Source: Achromobacter ruhlandii (GTDB taxonomy: Bacteria; Pseudomonadota; Gammaproteobacteria; Burkholderiales; Burkholderiaceae_B). Taken from it: a stretch of DNA of 64,000 nucleotides. This document shows positions 12,864 to 22,906 of this stretch, one piece after another; within the stretch, counting starts at the first letter, position 1; every line of letters begins with the position of its first letter. The translations under genes were made by a program, and so were the position numbers. Under the pieces are notes generated by a model. That model searched no databases, was not told the origin of the DNA, and was given only the letters and a program-made list of their open reading frames with translations. The stretch is taken from positions 62,001-126,000 of the forward strand of contig NZ_CADIJL010000008.1 in NCBI RefSeq assembly GCF_902859695.1, read 5' to 3'.

Positions 12864-14672
12864 ATGAGCAAAGACATCCGGACAATACTTGAGCGTTACC
12901 GCTCAGACAGAGCCCGTCTGATGGACATACTTTGGGATGTTCAGCATCTGTACGGGCACATTCCCGATGAGGTGCTGCCGCAACTAGCGGCCGAGTTGAA
13001 CCTGTCCCCACTCGACATTCGGGAAACAGCGTCGTTCTACCATCTTTTCCATGACAAACCGTCGGGAAAGCATCGGATTTACCTGTGCAATTCCGTGATT
13101 GCCAAGATGAACGGCTATCAGGCGGTGCACGATGCCCTCGAGCGCGAGACTGGAGTCCGTTTCGGCGAAACCGACCCGAATGGAATGTTCGGCCTGTTCG
13201 AAACGCCCTGTATCGGACTCAGCGATCAGGAGCCGGCGATGCTGATCGACAAGGTGGTATTCACCCGCCTGAGGCCCGGAAAGATCGCAGACATCATCGC
13301 CCAGCTGAAACAGGGGCGGTCCCCGGCCGAGATCGCGAACCCGGCCGGGTTGCCCAGCGACGATATCGCCTATGTCGATGCCCTGGTGGAATCCAATGTG
13401 CGCACGAAGGGGCCGGTATTCTTCCGTGGCAGGACGGATTTCAAGGCCGTGCTCGACCACTGCCTGACGCTCAGGCCCGAACAGGTGATCGACGAGATCA
13501 TCGAATCCAAGCTGCGCGGACGCGGGGGCGCCGGGTTCTCGACCGGGCTGAAGTGGCAGCTTTGCCGGCGTGCTTTGAGCGACACGAAGTACGTCATCTG
13601 CAATGCCGACGAAGGCGAGCCCGGGACCTTCAAGGACAGGGCCCTGCTGACACGCTCGCCCAAGGAGGTATTCATCGGAATGGCGATCGCCGCCCATGCC
13701 ATCGGCTGCCGCCATGGCATCGTTTACCTCCGCGCGGAGTACTTTTATCTCAAGGATTATCTGGAACGACAGCTTCAGCAGCTCAGGGATGACGGGTTGC
13801 TGGGACGCGCTATTGGCGTCCGGCGGGACTTTGATTTCGATATCCGTATTCAGATGGGGGCCGGCGCTTATATCTGCGGTGACGAGTCGGCCCTCATCGA
13901 GTCCTGCGAGGGAAAACGCGGCACGCCACGGGTGAAACCTCCCTTTCCGGTGCAGCAGGGGTATCTGGGAAAACCCACCTGCGTCAACAACGTCGAGACC
14001 TTTGCCGCCGTCTCCCGAATCATGGAGGAAGGCGCCGACTGGTTCAGTGCGATGGGAACGCCGGACTCCGCCGGCACCCGACTGCTGAGTGTTGCCGGCG
14101 ATTGCAGCAAGCCGGGGATCTACGAGGTGGAATGGGGCGTGACGCTCAACGAGGTACTGGCGATGGTCGGAGCGAAGGAGGCGCGGGCCGTTCAGATCAG
14201 CGGGCCCTCGGGTGAGTGCGTGTCGGTGGAGAAGGATGGCGAACGCAGGCTCGCGTACGAGGATCTTTCCTGCAATGGTGCGTTCACGATCTTCAACCGG
14301 AACCGTGACCTGCTGGACATCGTCAAGGACTACATGCAGTTCTTCGTCGATGAGTCCTGCGGCATTTGCGTGCCGTGCCGGGCCGGCAACGTCGACCTGC
14401 ACAGGAAGGTCGAATGGGTGATCGCCGGCAAGGCGTGCCAGAAGGATCTGGACGACATGGTCAGTTGGGGAGCGCTGGTGCGCAAGACCAGTCGATGTGG
14501 TCTTGGCGCCACCTCTCCCAAACCCATCCTGACGACGCTGGAGAAGTTTCCCGAGATCTATCAGGACAAGCTGGTGAGGCACGAGGGCCCGCTGCTGCCG
14601 TCGTTCGACCTCGATACCGCCTTGGGCGGGCATGAGAAGGCGCTGAAGGAACTGGAGGAGGCAAAAAAATGA
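12864..14672 (+). CDS. hoxF: NAD-reducing hydrogenase, diaphorase subunit HoxF
   Basis: Flavin subunit of the soluble group 3d [NiFe]-hydrogenase, passing electrons from H2 oxidation to NAD+. The 602-residue protein fuses an N-terminal NuoE-like domain to a NuoF-like part with the FMN loop GRGGAGFSTGLKW, the NADH loop GAGAYICGDESAL and the [4Fe-4S] motif ESCGICVPCRAGN plus a later cysteine. In the NuoE-like domain only C75 and C116 remain where four [2Fe-2S] ligands would be expected, so that cluster is probably absent or altered. It overlaps hoxU by 4 bases. Confidence 0.96.
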   Translation: MSKDIRTILERYRSDRARLMDILWDVQHLYGHIPDEVLPQLAAELNLSPLDIRETASFYHLFHDKPSGKHRIYLCNSVIAKMNGYQAVHDALERETGVRFGETDPNGMFGLFETPCIGLSDQEPAMLIDKVVFTRLRPGKIADIIAQLKQGRSPAEIANPAGLPSDDIAYVDALVESNVRTKGPVFFRGRTDFKAVLDHCLTLRPEQVIDEIIESKLRGRGGAGFSTGLKWQLCRRALSDTKYVICNADEGEPGTFKDRALLTRSPKEVFIGMAIAAHAIGCRHGIVYLRAEYFYLKDYLERQLQQLRDDGLLGRAIGVRRDFDFDIRIQMGAGAYICGDESALIESCEGKRGTPRVKPPFPVQQGYLGKPTCVNNVETFAAVSRIMEEGADWFSAMGTPDSAGTRLLSVAGDCSKPGIYEVEWGVTLNEVLAMVGAKEARAVQISGPSGECVSVEKDGERRLAYEDLSCNGAFTIFNRNRDLLDIVKDYMQFFVDESCGICVPCRAGNVDLHRKVEWVIAGKACQKDLDDMVSWGALVRKTSRCGLGATSPKPILTTLEKFPEIYQDKLVRHEGPLLPSFDLDTALGGHEKALKELEEAKK

Positions 14673-15379
14673 GCATTCAGATCACGATCGACGGCATCAC
14701 GGTCACGACGGAGGAAGGGCGAACGCTGGTGGACGTCGCCGCAGAAAACGGCGTGTATATCCCGACGCTGTGCTACCTCAAGGACAAGCCCTGTCTTGGC
14801 ACCTGCCGGGTGTGTTCGGTAAAAGTGAATGGCAACGTGAACGCGGCGTGTACGGTGCGGGTCTCCAAGGGCTTGAATGTCGAGGTCAATAGCCCTGAAA
14901 TGGTCGATATGCGCAAGGCGCTGGTCGAATTCCTGTTCGCGGAGGGAAACCACAACTGCCCGAGCTGCGAAAAGAGTGGCCGTTGCCAGCTGCAGGCGGT
15001 CGGCTACGAGGTGGACATGATGGTCTCGCGCTTCCCGTACCGTTTCCCGGTTCGCGTACAGGACCAGGCTTCGGAGAAGATCTGGCTGGAGCGGGATCGC
15101 TGCATCTTCTGCCAGCGCTGTGTCGAGTTCATCCGCGACAAGGCGACCGGCAGGAAGATCTTCAGCATCAGCCAGCGCGGTTCCGAGTCGCGCATCGAAA
15201 TCGATGTCGAACTCGCGAACGCCATGCCGCCGGAGCAAGTCAAGGAAGCGGTTGCGATCTGCCCGGTTGGCACCATTCTCGAGAAACGGGTCGGCTACGA
15301 CGACCCCATCGGACAACGCAAGTACGAAATCCAGTCGGTGCGCGCACGCGCGCTGGGCCTGGAAGGAGTGGACAAATGA
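14669..15379 (+). CDS. hoxU: NAD-reducing hydrogenase, diaphorase subunit HoxU
   Basis: Iron-sulfur relay subunit homologous to the N-terminus of NuoG, linking HoxF to the hydrogenase dimer. The 236-residue protein contains the plant-type [2Fe-2S] motif CYLKDKPCLGTCRVC, the NuoG-type CPSCEKSGRCQLQ segment, and further cysteines in CIFCQRC and CPVG for [4Fe-4S] binding. It overlaps hoxF and hoxY with ATGA junctions. Length is as expected for HoxU. Confidence 0.95.
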   Translation: MSIQITIDGITVTTEEGRTLVDVAAENGVYIPTLCYLKDKPCLGTCRVCSVKVNGNVNAACTVRVSKGLNVEVNSPEMVDMRKALVEFLFAEGNHNCPSCEKSGRCQLQAVGYEVDMMVSRFPYRFPVRVQDQASEKIWLERDRCIFCQRCVEFIRDKATGRKIFSISQRGSESRIEIDVELANAMPPEQVKEAVAICPVGTILEKRVGYDDPIGQRKYEIQSVRARALGLEGVDK

Positions 15380-16005
15380 GCACCGCCGCAAAGAACGAGC
15401 TTGCGTCGCACGAGTTGCCTGCGACGCCGATGGATCCGGCGCTGGCCGCAAACCGCGAGGGCAAGATCAAGGTGTCCATGATCGGTCTGTGCGGTTGCTG
15501 GGGCTGCACCTTGTCCTTTCTCGACATGGACGAGCGGCTCCTGCCGCTGTTGGAGAAAATCACCATCCTGCGCTCGTCGCTGACCGATATCAAACGAATC
15601 CCCGAGCGCTGTGCGATCGGATTCGTCGAAGGCGGCGTTGCGAACGAGGAGAACATCGAAACGCTGGAGCACTTCCGCGAGAACTGCGACATCCTGATCT
15701 CGGTCGGGGCGTGCGCGGTGTGGGGCGGTGTGCCCGCGATGCGCAACGTCGTCGAGCTGAAGGACTGCCTGGCGGAGGCCTACGTCAACTCGGCGACCGC
15801 CGTGGCGGGCGCCAAGGCCGTCATCCCGTTCCATCCGGATATTCCCAGGATCACCACCAAGGTTTACCCCTGTCATGAGGTGGTCAAGATGGATTATTTC
15901 ATCCCGGGGTGTCCTCCGGATGGAGACGCCATCTTCAAGGTCCTGGACGATCTGGTCAACGGGCGTCCATTCGATTTGCCGAGCTCGATCAATCGCTACG
16001 ATTGA
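15376..16005 (+). CDS. hoxY: NAD-reducing hydrogenase, small subunit HoxY
   Basis: Small subunit of the hydrogenase module, holding the proximal [4Fe-4S] cluster. The 209-residue protein has the N-terminal cysteine motif LCGCWGCTLSF and further conserved cysteines in VGACAVWGG, VYPCHEV and IPGCPPDGD. No Tat signal is present, as expected for a cytoplasmic enzyme. I chose the ATG overlapping the hoxU stop; in-frame codons further upstream are hoxU read out of frame. Confidence 0.95.
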   Translation: MSTAAKNELASHELPATPMDPALAANREGKIKVSMIGLCGCWGCTLSFLDMDERLLPLLEKITILRSSLTDIKRIPERCAIGFVEGGVANEENIETLEHFRENCDILISVGACAVWGGVPAMRNVVELKDCLAEAYVNSATAVAGAKAVIPFHPDIPRITTKVYPCHEVVKMDYFIPGCPPDGDAIFKVLDDLVNGRPFDLPSSINRYD

Positions 16006-16022
16006 TAAACGGAGGTAATGTC

Positions 16023-17489
16023 ATGAGCAGAAAACTGGTTATCGATCCCGTGACCCGTATCGAGGGTCACGGCAAGGTCACGGTGCACCTGGATGACGAC
16101 AATAACGTCATCGACGCCAAGCTGCACGTCGTGGAATTCCGGGGTTTCGAAAAGTTCATCCAGGGCCATCCCTACTGGGAGGCGCCGATGTTTCTGCAGC
16201 GTATCTGCGGCATCTGCTTTGTCAGCCACCACCTGTGCGGGGCCAAGGCGCTGGACGACATGGTCGGTGTCGGCCTGAAATCCGGCATCGATGTCACACC
16301 GGCCGCGGAGAAAATGCGCCGCCTCGGCCACTACGCGCAGATGCTCCAATCCCATACGACGGCCTATTTCTATCTGATCGTGCCGGAGATGCTGTTCGGG
16401 ATGGACGCGCCGCCTGAGCAGCGCAACGTGCTCGGCCTGATTGAGGCCGATCCCGAGCTGGTGAAAAGAGTCGTGATGCTGCGCAAATGGGGCCAGGAAG
16501 TCATCAAGGTGGTGTTCGGCAAAAAAATGCACGGCATCAACTCGGTGCCCGGTGGCGTCAACAAGAATCTGAGCATTGCCGAGCGCGACCGTTTGCTGAA
16601 CGGGGAAGAAGGCCTTCTGGCGATGGATCAGGTCATCGACTTCGCACAGGATGGACTGCGCCTGTTCTACGACTTCCATGAAAAGCACCGGGCGCAGGTG
16701 GACAGTTTCGCCGACGTACCCGCACTCAACATGTCCCTGGTCGATGCCGACGGCAATGTGGACTACTACCACGGCAAGCTGCGTATCGTCGACGACGACA
16801 AGAACATCGTCCGCGAACTCGATTATCACGACTACCTGGATCACTTCAGCGAAGCGGTCGAGGAGTGGAGCTACATGAAGTTCCCTTACCTCAAAGACCT
16901 GGGAAGGGAAAAGGGTTCGGTGCGCGTCGGGCCGCTGGGCCGCATGAACGTGACGAAGACGCTCTCGACGCCGCTCGCCCAGGAGGCGCTGGAACGCTTC
17001 CATGCCTACACGAAGGGGCGGGCGAACAACATGACCCTGCACACCAACTGGGCACGGGCCATAGAAATCCTCCACGCCGCGGAGGTCATCAGGGAATTGC
17101 TGCACGACCCGGACCTGCAGAAGGATCAGCTGGTGTTGACGCCGCCCGCCGGCGCGTGGACCGGCGAAGGGGTCGGTGTGGTCGAAGCGCCACGTGGAAC
17201 CTTGCTCCACCATTACCGTGCCGACGAGCGCGGCAATATCACCTTCGCCAACCTGGTCGTCGCCACCACTCAAAACAACCAGGTCATGAATCGCACGGTG
17301 CGCAGCGTCGCCGAGGACTACCTGGGCGGGCACGGCGAGATTACCGAGGGCATGATGAACGCCATCGAGGTGGGCATACGCGCATACGATCCTTGCCTGA
17401 GCTGCGCCACCCACGCCCTGGGGCAGATGCCGCTGGTGGTTTCGGTCTATGACGCGGCGGGGGGGCTGATCGATGAACGCACCCGCTGA
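16023..17489 (+). CDS. hoxH: NAD-reducing hydrogenase, large subunit HoxH
   Basis: Catalytic subunit with the NiFe(CN)2CO site. The 488-residue precursor has ligands C62 and C65 (RICGIC) and C458 and C461 (DPCLSCATH). The 24 residues after H464 form the C-terminal extension removed by the HoxW protease after nickel insertion. The start at 16023 follows a GGAGG site; upstream in-frame codons belong to hoxY. Group 3d is assigned from motifs and from the FUYHWI gene order. Confidence 0.96.
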   Translation: MSRKLVIDPVTRIEGHGKVTVHLDDDNNVIDAKLHVVEFRGFEKFIQGHPYWEAPMFLQRICGICFVSHHLCGAKALDDMVGVGLKSGIDVTPAAEKMRRLGHYAQMLQSHTTAYFYLIVPEMLFGMDAPPEQRNVLGLIEADPELVKRVVMLRKWGQEVIKVVFGKKMHGINSVPGGVNKNLSIAERDRLLNGEEGLLAMDQVIDFAQDGLRLFYDFHEKHRAQVDSFADVPALNMSLVDADGNVDYYHGKLRIVDDDKNIVRELDYHDYLDHFSEAVEEWSYMKFPYLKDLGREKGSVRVGPLGRMNVTKTLSTPLAQEALERFHAYTKGRANNMTLHTNWARAIEILHAAEVIRELLHDPDLQKDQLVLTPPAGAWTGEGVGVVEAPRGTLLHHYRADERGNITFANLVVATTQNNQVMNRTVRSVAEDYLGGHGEITEGMMNAIEVGIRAYDPCLSCATHALGQMPLVVSVYDAAGGLIDERTR

Positions 17490-17979
17490 GTTTCCCCTCG
17501 TGACCCTTGAGGATTTCGACGATCCGTCGAGCCTGATTTATGGCATCGGCAACGTCGGTCGGCAGGACGACGGACTGGGCTGGGCCTTGATCGACTGGCT
17601 GGAAGCGGAGTCGCTGTGCCCGAAAGCGGAAATCCAGAGGCACTATCAACTGCATCTCGAGGATGCCGACCTCATCAGCCGCAAGAGGCGGGTGTTGTTT
17701 ATCGATGCCACGAAGGACGCCTCGGTGGAATCATTCACGTTGGAGCGCGCAGAACCGAAAATGGACTTCAGCTTTACCTCGCACGCGATCTCGATTCCAT
17801 CGATCATGGCGACCTGTCAACAGTGTTTTCAGCGCTTGCCCGAAGTGTATGTGCTCGCGATCAGGGGGTATGAATGGGAACTCAAAATGGGGTTGACCCA
17901 GAGGGCAAGGCAAAACCTGGACGATGCGACCGCTTATCTCGCGATGCGGCGGAGTGTCGAGTCTCGTGAATTTAGTTAG
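17473..17979 (+). CDS. hoxW: Hydrogenase maturation endopeptidase HoxW
   Basis: Endopeptidase that trims the HoxH C-terminus. The 168-residue protein starts inside the end of hoxH (17-base overlap). It has the protease signature YGIGNVGRQDDGLGW with the nickel-sensing aspartate, and a conserved histidine in TSHAIS. The sequence is of the SH-specific HoxW type rather than HupD/HyaD, consistent with its position directly behind hoxH. Confidence 0.92.
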   Translation: MNAPAEFPLVTLEDFDDPSSLIYGIGNVGRQDDGLGWALIDWLEAESLCPKAEIQRHYQLHLEDADLISRKRRVLFIDATKDASVESFTLERAEPKMDFSFTSHAISIPSIMATCQQCFQRLPEVYVLAIRGYEWELKMGLTQRARQNLDDATAYLAMRRSVESREFS

Positions 17980-17991
17980 ACGGAGAACGTA

Positions 17992-18495
17992 ATGAAAGAA
18001 CTGGAAATCGACAGGATCGCCACGATGATCTATGAAGCCCCATTGGGCGAGTATATCGGCCGAGATGGCGCCGGCATCCTTGCAGAACATGCCGCCAGTG
18101 AGTGCCGCCTCAAGGATGGTGAGTTTCTCTACCGACAAGGAGAGAGCGCGAGCAGCTTCTATATCGTGACCGAAGGGCGTTTGGCCCTTGTCAAGGCGCG
18201 AAGCGCCGTGGGCAAGGAGCGCATCGTGCACGTGTACGAAGAGGGCGATCTGGTCGGTGAGTTGAGCTTTGTCGACCAAACCCCGCATACGTTATCGGTT
18301 CGCGCGCTGGGCGAAGCATCTCTTCTCTGCTTCAACGCGGACGGCATCGAGCCGCTGATCACGGAACAGCCGTTGCTCATCTACAATTTCATGCGCGCCA
18401 TCATCAAGCGCGTCCACCACGTGGTTGCCACCGTCGGAGAGCACGAGATGGAGTTGCAACAGTACATCTCGACGGGGGGCAAGGGACGGAGTTAA
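17992..18495 (+). CDS. hoxI: HoxI, cyclic-nucleotide-binding-like hydrogenase subunit
   Basis: In Ralstonia eutropha, HoxI joins the soluble hydrogenase as a dimer and has been linked to NADPH-dependent reactivation. The 167-residue protein is a single cNMP-binding beta-roll (about residues 30-125: DGEFLYRQGESAS, EGDLVGELSFVDQTPH) with no DNA-binding domain, which argues against a Crp-type regulator. It follows hoxW by 12 bases, the same order as in Ralstonia. Confidence 0.9.
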   Translation: MKELEIDRIATMIYEAPLGEYIGRDGAGILAEHAASECRLKDGEFLYRQGESASSFYIVTEGRLALVKARSAVGKERIVHVYEEGDLVGELSFVDQTPHTLSVRALGEASLLCFNADGIEPLITEQPLLIYNFMRAIIKRVHHVVATVGEHEMELQQYISTGGKGRS

Positions 18496-18636
18496 ACGCC
18501 AACGCTGGGCGCATCCGGCGCATGCCTCGTTACCACGGCGGTGAATCAACTGCACGTCGCCGGTGGCCTGGATGTGATCTGCACCATGTGCATCGGGATC
18601 GGCCAAGGCATCGCAGCCGTGTTGGAGCGTGTCTGA
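18496..18636 (+). pseudogene. C-terminal relic of a thiolase (acyl-CoA acetyltransferase)
   Basis: Immediately after the hoxI stop an open frame with no start reads LGASGACLVTTAVNQLH (from 18505), then CTMCIGIGQG, ending LERV and TGA at 18634-18636. This is the classic thiolase C-terminus: the GASGA phosphate loop and the catalytic-base cysteine in MCIGxGQG. About the last 45 residues survive. No other thiolase sequence is in the window, so this is a scar of a lost gene. Confidence 0.85.
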
Positions 18637-18701
18637 AATCGTCCTGATTTGTATGCGTCGTCTCCTGGTGGCGTTTGCTTCCTCCCCGCCGCCGGGCTTT
18701 G

Positions 18702-18732
18702 GCCGGATCATTGAACGGCTCGGTGATCCGGC
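18702..18732 (+). terminator. Perfect 9-bp inverted repeat before pntA
   Basis: GCCGGATCA (18702-18710) and TGATCCGGC (18724-18732) are perfect complements around a 13-base loop. The hairpin lies between the thiolase relic and pntA. No T-tract follows, so it may be a weak terminator for the hox operon or an operator; the sequence alone does not decide. Confidence 0.4.
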
Positions 18733-18831
18733 TGAGTCTTCCTAATGTTCGCTAGCGATATGACCCCCTTGAACTTGCTCGGTCCCGTCTGTAGCCGGGC
18801 GCGCAGCGATCAGCACAAGAGGATGAAAACC

Positions 18832-19977
18832 ATGCCTTTGACAATTGGAGTGCCGACTGAAACTGTGCATGGCGAGCGTCGCCTGTGTGTCGTGCCGGAC
18901 GTGGTCAAAAGATATCTCGGGCTCGGCGCGCAACTGCTGATACAGTCCGGTGCCGGCCAGCCCGCGCATCTGCGCGACGAGATGTTCGGGGACGTTCGCT
19001 TTGCCGCAAAGTCGGAAGAAGTGTATTCAACCGCAGATGTCGTACTGTGCGTGCAACCGCCGTCGGTAGAACTGATCGCAACGATGAAGCCGGGCAGCGT
19101 GCTGCTCGGCATGCTGCAGCCGTGGTCGGATGCGACACGCGCGCAGCAGCTGATGGACAAGCAGATCACTTCGTTTGCGCTGGAGCTGCTGCCGCGGATC
19201 ACCCGCTCGCAGAGCATGGACGCGCTGTCGAGCCAGGCCGCGGTTGCGGGCTACGAGTGCGCGCTGATCGCGGCCGATCACTGCCCAAAGTTTTTCCCTA
19301 TGCTGACCTACGCCGCGGGCACGATCCGTCCGGCGAAGGTGCTCGTGATCGGGGCGGGCGTCGCGGGGCTGCAGGCGATCGCCACGGCGCGGCGGATCGG
19401 CGCGATGGTGGAAGCCTATGACGTGCGTGCCGAGACGCGCGAGCAGATCGAGTCGCTCGGCGCGAAATTCGTCGACACCGGCGTGTCGGCAGAGGGCACG
19501 GGCGGCTACGCGCGCGAGCTCACGGACGAGGAAAAGGCGAAGCAGGCGGAGCGCCTCGCGAAGGCCGTTGCGCAGTGCGACGCGTTGATCACGACCGCCG
19601 CCGTCCCCGGTAAGCGCGCCCCGCGCATCATCACCGCCGACATGATCGCGCGGATGAAGCCGGGTGCGGTCGTCGTCGATATGGCGGCCGAATCCGGCGG
19701 CAATGTCGAGGGCACGGTTGCGGGCAAGAAGACCTGGATCAACGACGTCCTCGTCATCGGCCCGGCCCACATCGCCAGCCGCATGCCCGTGCACGCGTCC
19801 GAGATGTACGCCAGGAACCTCTTCAACTTCCTCTCGCCATTCATCAAGGAGGGCACACTCGCGCTCGACTGGGAAGACGAAGTGATCGCCGGTACCTGCC
19901 TCACCCACGCGGGGGTGCTCAAACACGTGGGCGTGCGGAAGGCGCTGGGACTCATGGCCGAAATGGAGGTGGCTTGA
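18832..19977 (+). CDS. pntA: NAD(P) transhydrogenase, alpha subunit part 1
   Basis: Soluble NAD(H)-binding domain (dI) of the proton-translocating transhydrogenase, which moves hydride from NADH to NADP+ using the proton gradient. The 381-residue protein starts MPLTIGVPTET and has a Rossmann loop VIGAGVAGLQAI and the mobile-loop region ending VPGKRAPRIIT. The ATG at 18832 has AGAGGA at good spacing; in-frame ATGs at 18823 and further upstream are less likely. Placed after hox, it probably supplies NADPH for CO2 fixation. Confidence 0.93.
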   Translation: MPLTIGVPTETVHGERRLCVVPDVVKRYLGLGAQLLIQSGAGQPAHLRDEMFGDVRFAAKSEEVYSTADVVLCVQPPSVELIATMKPGSVLLGMLQPWSDATRAQQLMDKQITSFALELLPRITRSQSMDALSSQAAVAGYECALIAADHCPKFFPMLTYAAGTIRPAKVLVIGAGVAGLQAIATARRIGAMVEAYDVRAETREQIESLGAKFVDTGVSAEGTGGYARELTDEEKAKQAERLAKAVAQCDALITTAAVPGKRAPRIITADMIARMKPGAVVVDMAAESGGNVEGTVAGKKTWINDVLVIGPAHIASRMPVHASEMYARNLFNFLSPFIKEGTLALDWEDEVIAGTCLTHAGVLKHVGVRKALGLMAEMEVA

Positions 19978-20279
19978 ATGGAAGGCATTGCCGCGTTGTA
20001 TATCTTCATGCTGGCCGCGTTCACCGGTTACGAGGTGATCGCGCGCGTGCCGGTGATCCTGCATACCCCGCTGATGTCGGGCTCGAACTTCGTGCACGGC
20101 GTCGTGCTCGTCGGTGCGATGGTGGTGCTCGGCGACGCCGATCCGGCCGATTCGGTGCAACTCGCGATCGGCTTCGTCGCAGTGTTCCTCGGCGCGGCGA
20201 ACGCTGCCGGCGGTTACGTCGTGACCGAGCGCATGCTCGCGATGTTCAAGCCGGGCGCCAACAAGGCGGGAGGTGCGCA

Positions 20280-20283
<4 letters not shown>
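19978..20283 (+). CDS. pntA2: NAD(P) transhydrogenase, alpha subunit part 2
   Basis: A 101-residue membrane protein, the separate second piece of the alpha subunit as in Rhodospirillum-type three-gene transhydrogenases. Hydrophobic helices span roughly residues 2-18, 35-50 and 58-78, part of the dII proton channel. It begins directly after the pntA stop and overlaps pntB with ATGA. Confidence 0.93.
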
Positions 20284-21650
<1,367 letters not shown>

Positions 21651-21653
<3 letters not shown>

Positions 21654-21671
21654 TTTGATACAGTCAAATTA
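21651..21671 (+). promoter_or_regulatory. 8-bp perfect palindrome between pntB and the nickel permease
   Basis: TAATTTGA and TCAAATTA are perfect inverted repeats around TACAG, starting at the pntB stop codon. The following stretch to 21705 is strikingly AT-rich for this DNA. It could be a dimeric-regulator operator or a small stem; no T-run follows. Confidence 0.4.
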
Positions 21672-21714
21672 AGAGGAAGTAGAATTTCTTCATAACCTAG
21701 TCCAGGGGAGCGGA

Positions 21715-22551
21715 ATGGAAGCACTGCCGAACGATTGGGTGGCCCTGGCCGCGCTGGTCTTCATGCTGGGCGTCAAGCACGGCTTCGATGCCGATCATCT
21801 CGCCACCATCGATGGCCTGACCCGTTTCAACCTGCGCCATGGCGCCCCCGTCGCCCGTGCCTGCGGCATCCTGTTCTCGCTGGGGCACGGCACGGTGGTC
21901 ATCGCCATCGCCCTGGCCGTCAGCACCCTGGCCCGCCGCTGGCAGGTGCCCGGCTGGCTGGAGGCCAGCGGTGCCTGGATTTCCATCGGCTTCCTCGTCG
22001 CGCTCGGCGTCATCAACCTGCGCGCCGTGCTCACCACGCGGCACGACGAGGTGGTGCAGCCCGTGGGTCTGAAGGGCCGCTGGCTCGGTCGGCTGCAGCA
22101 TGCCTCCCATCCCCTGGCCGTCGCCGCCGTCGGCGCGCTGTTCGCCCTGTCCTTCGACACCGTCAGCCAGGCCGCCCTGTTCGCCGCCGCCGGCGCGCAG
22201 TATGGCGGATGGGGCCACGCCCTGGCGCTCGGGCTGCTGTTCACCCTCGGCATGCTGGTGATGGATGGCATCAACGGGCTGTGGATCTCCCGCCTCATCC
22301 GCCGCACCGACCAGATGGCCCTCGTCGCCTCCCGCGTCATGAGCCTGGCGGTGTCAGGCACCAGCCTGCTGGTGGCGGCCTTCGGCGTCATGAGGCAACT
22401 GCTGCCCGCCGTGGACGCCTGGAGCGACGGCAAGGAGCTGGCCTTCGGGCTGTCCGTGGTGTGCGTCATCGCTGGTAGCTTTTTTCTTGCGCTGCGCCTG
22501 ACCCGGGTGCCGGCGGTGGCAGCGGCGCGGCCCATGCGGTTCGTCGAATAG
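21715..22551 (+). CDS. Nickel/cobalt permease, HoxN/NicT-like
   Basis: Probable Ni2+ uptake permease supplying the two hydrogenases. The 278-residue membrane protein has the NiCoT family signature H-x4-D-H as HGFDADH (H22-H28), a second SLGHGTVV segment and the LSFDTVSQ motif, in a sequence of seven to eight hydrophobic helices. A GGGGAG ribosome-binding site precedes the ATG. Placement between hydrogenase and hyp genes supports nickel over cobalt, but the sequence alone does not fix the metal. Confidence 0.85.
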   Translation: MEALPNDWVALAALVFMLGVKHGFDADHLATIDGLTRFNLRHGAPVARACGILFSLGHGTVVIAIALAVSTLARRWQVPGWLEASGAWISIGFLVALGVINLRAVLTTRHDEVVQPVGLKGRWLGRLQHASHPLAVAAVGALFALSFDTVSQAALFAAAGAQYGGWGHALALGLLFTLGMLVMDGINGLWISRLIRRTDQMALVASRVMSLAVSGTSLLVAAFGVMRQLLPAVDAWSDGKELAFGLSVVCVIAGSFFLALRLTRVPAVAAARPMRFVE

Positions 22552-22629
22552 CCGGGCCGCATCCGGCCACGCGCCGCATTCGTCTACCCGGCTGGCAACG
22601 TAGCGTTTAAGCTGCGCAGATTTTTAACC

Positions 22630-22906
22630 GGACACTACTGAGCATCCCAAGCCCGTGACCGTGCCCGGTGTTCGCGAAGAAACGACGATGGGCTACAAAG
22701 TGAACGGCAGCGCCGAGATGACCGACCCGTCACTGGTGCGAGTACACGGCGTTAGCCGACGCCGTTGTGCGAGCCCGTTACTGAGCATGGTCCGGGAATC
22801 GTCGGTGACAGTGGTGAGCGGTGAGAGCCGCATCCCGTTTGAGAGATCGAGTCGAATTCGACGCTTCCCCTGGCGCTGCCGTTCATCAACAATCGTGAGG
22901 CAGACC
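22630..22906 (+). ncRNA. Candidate IS110 5' non-coding end (possible bridge-RNA locus)
   Basis: The stretch upstream of the IS110 transposase has no credible gene. It contains a hairpin pairing ACGGCG with CGCCGT around an 8-base loop (about 22745-22764) and a 10-base direct repeat TACTGAGCAT at 22636-22645 and 22779-22788. IS110-group elements carry a structured bridge RNA in this position. That this stretch is such an RNA is inference from position and element family; I could not define the RNA ends or guide loops. Confidence 0.35.
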
